Notes under the pieces: model-generated
What the model saw: only the letters and a program-made list of their open reading frames with translations
Databases searched by the model: none
Told to the model about the DNA's origin: nothing
Shown: piece after piece, positions 36,631-38,889 of the stretch
Layout: the number at the start of each line of letters is the position of its first letter
Position numbering within the stretch: the first letter of the stretch is position 1
Program-made: the position numbers and the translations under genes
Virus record (IMG/VR): IMGVR_UViG_3300044643_002438
Span: 1 to 38,889 of that record
Strand: one strand, 5' to 3'
Length of the DNA stretch: 38,889 nt
DNA from: a virus

Positions 36631-38544
36631 TCATCCGTGGGGGCGCGGGGCGCGCGCGGCCTCCGCCTCCCGCGCCGCGACACGCGCATTCACAGGCGAC
36701 CATCGCGCCTTCAGCGCCAGGACGATCCACTCCGCCCCCAGCCGATGCACCGCCGCCAGCTCCTCGAGCAGCTGCACCGAGGCCGGCGAGCCCTGGTCAC
36801 GCTCGGGCAGCACGCCCGGCGGCAGCACCGTCACGCGCGGCTTGGTATCCCCCACCCATTGCGGATGCTCAGGCACCACCGCCCCAGGCAGGCGCCGCAG
36901 ATCTTCCTTCCATCGTCGCCCGGCCCATTGCGTGCCCTCGAACATCCGCTCGAGCCTCGGGTGCTTATCCGCCACCAGCAGCCACGCATCGCCCCCGCTC
37001 TTGCGCGGCCACGGCGCCAGCAGCAGCCCATGCTCCACCAGGGCGCGGGAGGCTGCGCTGTCCGGGTCCTGCATCGCCAGCCGCACAGCCTTGCCGACCG
37101 TCGGCCGCTCCCCGTTCCACTGCACCTCAAGCGAGCTTTGCATGAGATGCGTCAGGCACGAGGCCGGTCCTGCATCGGGCGCCTGATCGGCTTCGCTCGG
37201 CGTCAGCCATGCGAAGGCCGAGACCTCCTCATCCGCCGCCACGGCATCCAGCACATCGTCGCGCAGCATCATCGCCCGCGCGGCCAGGATCGTGCCCACC
37301 TGGTCCGCCAGGCGCGGCGCACAGCCGCGCGCCAGCATCGCCTTCCGCAGCACCGCCAGATTCGCTTCCAACCGCGGCAGCCCCGCCAGCGCCCGGCCCC
37401 ACAGGGCAGGCGCGCGCTTCCGCATCTCGGCGATCTCGCCCGTCGTGGGCAGCGCCGCCCCACCTTCCGCCCGAGCATGCAGATCCAGCCGGGTGATGCG
37501 CGACGCATCCTGCGGCAGCAGCGACGGCGGCAGCACCGCGCCCAGAAGCGCGGGCGAGAACACCTCGAACCGCTGCGAAGCGCCCCCGGCCGATCCGCGC
37601 ACCGATTGCGCGCCATCCCCGCCCGAAGCCTTCCGCAGCAGCTCCACCACCCGCTGCAGCCGCGCCACGCCGTCCGCATCGCCCTCGGCTTCATCCAGCA
37701 GCAGGGGCAGCGCGCGGCCCGTCAGCATCTGCCGCAGGCCAGCCTCGGTGAAGTCGTTCAGCATCACCGCCAGCGGCGACAGCGCGGCATAGGCCGACAT
37801 CAGCGTCGTCTTGCCGCTGCCCGGCGGCCCCACCACGATGCCATGCGGGCGCCAGCGCACCGCCGCGCCGCACAGATGGGCGGCCCATAGCCCGAAGAAC
37901 ACGCCGGCCTGCGGCTGCCCTCCCCAATTCCAGCGCGCGAACACATCCTCCACCCAGGCGGCATCGGCCGCGCTGGCGGGGGCCTTGGGCCGGCGATCGA
38001 CGGTCACGGCCGGATGCGCGGGCCACAGCGCGCCCCAGTCGCGGAAGCCCGCCCGGCGCCGCTCCCGCTCCGCCCCGCCGCCGACCATCACCAGGTCGCC
38101 CAGATGCAGCGCCAGCGCATCGCCCGCCACGCGCCACACACCAGGGCCCCGGCGCGGCATCGCGGTGTCGAACAGCCCGATCTCGCTGTTCATGCGGATC
38201 AGCTCGCGCGACAATTCCTTGGCCGAGTAATCGCCGGTCGGGTTGCCGTCCTTGTCGTGGGCCGGCGCGATGCCCACCGCCCAGGCCATCTCGCCGCACA
38301 GCAGCACATCCAGATGCCCGCGATTGGCGATCTGCGTCGGGTTTAGCGCGCGTTCCTGCCCGCGCGGATCGAAAAAGTAATGCACCCCGTCCCGATGGCC
38401 GATCGGCGTGACCGGCGGCGGCCGTTCCGTGCGCGCCGGCGCTTCCCCACCTTCGCCCGCGCCGCCGCCATGGCGCAACGTCGTGACATTCGCGGACAGC
38501 GCGGCATTGAAGGCGCCGACATCGTCATCCATCGCGTGGCTCAC
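36631..38544 (-). CDS. Phage replication ATPase/helicase-like protein
   Basis: Taking the GTG at 38544 (GTGA overlap with the previous gene; ATG 38532 is the alternative), the product is 637 residues. Walker A is GPPGSGKT (about 239-246, HGIVVGPPGSGKTTLMSAYA) and the likely Walker B is LPLLLDEAEGD (about 279-289). Further conserved-looking blocks are QRVVELLRKASGGDG and ALLGAVLPPSLLPQDASRIT. The layout resembles the ATPase part of primase-helicase replication proteins found in prophages and plasmids (DUF927/D5-like), with a separate N-terminal region. It should drive phage DNA replication, probably at the adjacent repeat array. Assignment to a specific helicase superfamily is uncertain. Confidence 0.8.
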   Translation of the reverse strand: MSHAMDDDVGAFNAALSANVTTLRHGGGAGEGGEAPARTERPPPVTPIGHRDGVHYFFDPRGQERALNPTQIANRGHLDVLLCGEMAWAVGIAPAHDKDGNPTGDYSAKELSRELIRMNSEIGLFDTAMPRRGPGVWRVAGDALALHLGDLVMVGGGAERERRRAGFRDWGALWPAHPAVTVDRRPKAPASAADAAWVEDVFARWNWGGQPQAGVFFGLWAAHLCGAAVRWRPHGIVVGPPGSGKTTLMSAYAALSPLAVMLNDFTEAGLRQMLTGRALPLLLDEAEGDADGVARLQRVVELLRKASGGDGAQSVRGSAGGASQRFEVFSPALLGAVLPPSLLPQDASRITRLDLHARAEGGAALPTTGEIAEMRKRAPALWGRALAGLPRLEANLAVLRKAMLARGCAPRLADQVGTILAARAMMLRDDVLDAVAADEEVSAFAWLTPSEADQAPDAGPASCLTHLMQSSLEVQWNGERPTVGKAVRLAMQDPDSAASRALVEHGLLLAPWPRKSGGDAWLLVADKHPRLERMFEGTQWAGRRWKEDLRRLPGAVVPEHPQWVGDTKPRVTVLPPGVLPERDQGSPASVQLLEELAAVHRLGAEWIVLALKARWSPVNARVAAREAEAARAPRPHG

Positions 38545-38889
38545 GGCACCGCCCTCCCCAGGCCGAGCAGCCGGGCCAGCCGGCGCGCCGCCTTGGCGGG
38601 CGTCACGTCCCAGCGCCAGGCGGCGAGATCGACCAGGCACGCGCCCTTGCGCGCCAGCGCGGGGCACCACCAGCGATGCGAGGATTCGCACAGGAACAGC
38701 AGCGGCGCGCCGGGCTCCGGCGTCAGGCGGAAGCACAGCCCGGGCGCGCCATGTTCGGGCCGGACCCGCACCAGCGGCACCAGGTGGGGCGCGGCGGCAT
38801 GGGCGACCACCCAGGGCCAGCCCCAGGCCAGCGCATCCTCCGGCGCCGGCAGCCGGATGCCATAGGCCATCGCATCCGCCGGATCGTCG
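38541..38889 (-). CDS. Unknown early protein, 3' part (continues from window start)
   Basis: This is the continuation of the gene starting at 460; the frame is open to the window edge, and the stop TGA is at 38541-38543. Bases 38750-38889 duplicate 1-140. Read alone, an internal ATG at 38870 would give a 109-residue protein, but the joined frame gives 222 residues. The C-terminus contains ESSHRWWCPALARKGACLVD and a basic KAARRLARLLGLG end. Its stop overlaps the GTG of the replication ATPase. Family unknown. Confidence 0.83.
   Translation of the reverse strand, partial: DDPADAMAYGIRLPAPEDALAWGWPWVVAHAAAPHLVPLVRVRPEHGAPGLCFRLTPEPGAPLLFLCESSHRWWCPALARKGACLVDLAAWRWDVTPAKAARRLARLLGLGRAVP
38750..38889. 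repeat. Terminal overlap, right copy
   Basis: Second copy of bases 1-140, with G instead of C at the base matching position 14. On the minus strand this changes a valine codon between GTG and GTC, a silent difference. That fits population variation or a sequencing error at the assembly join. Confidence 0.93.

Noticed and set aside
38541-38870. A free-standing 109-residue gene starting at ATG 38870
   Set aside because: The same frame continues upstream across the circular join to an ATG at 460 that is coupled to the preceding gene, so this ATG is internal.

Overview
The window is a complete temperate siphophage (or excised prophage) genome, captured as a circular molecule of about 38,749 bases. 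The first 140 bases recur at the very end (38750-38889, one mismatch), and one reading frame runs uninterrupted through the join, so positions 1 and 38749 are adjacent. Very high G+C, GcrA-type regulators and lambda-like packaging genes point to an alphaproteobacterial host. Acetobacteraceae or a relative is my best guess, by inference only.

Switch region (about 1400-3170). A small CI-like repressor (2739-3062, +) lies between two inverted copies of the same control block. Each block holds two GTTGG-N5-CCAAC operator-like palindromes exactly 35 bp apart. To the left, leftward genes begin with a YdaS/Cro-like protein, a small protein and a CII-like regulator. To the right runs a rightward operon (3172-8947) of 17 mostly tiny genes, all overlapping their neighbours and ending with a probable excisionase and a tyrosine integrase. 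An AT-rich candidate attP (8948-9100) and a leftward terminator (9101-9131) follow.

Early leftward genes (1891 down through position 1 and on from 38749): the CII-like regulator, a terminator-like hairpin, a GcrA-like sigma-70 cofactor, two unknowns and a P-loop replication ATPase (36631-38544). Next comes a 212-bp array of twelve GGGACA hexamers in exact dyad symmetry (36414-36625), a strong origin candidate, and then a NusG-like antiterminator (35754-36389).

Late genes (all minus, 35560 down to 9159): Nu1/GpA-type terminase, GpW-like protein, lambda-family portal, three structural-type proteins plus two small ones (one built of 23-residue repeats), a ClpP-like protease fused to the major capsid protein, DUF2190 protein, a head spike/fibre-like protein, connectors, major tail protein, a tail assembly chaperone with a -1 frameshift extension, DUF6441 protein, tape measure, distal tail proteins, tail fibre, membrane proteins, an HTH-metallophosphoesterase, holin-like protein and a GH24 endolysin. 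A single plus-strand gene (20960-21283) sits against this operon between the major tail protein and the chaperone.

No tRNA, rRNA, CRISPR array, transposase or DNA methyltransferase was recognised. There is no stretch over 300 bases without a plausible gene. The points most worth following up are the symmetric GGGACA array, the inverted operator blocks around the repressor, the frameshift site, the phage-borne GcrA and tandem-GcrA proteins, and the NusG-like factor.
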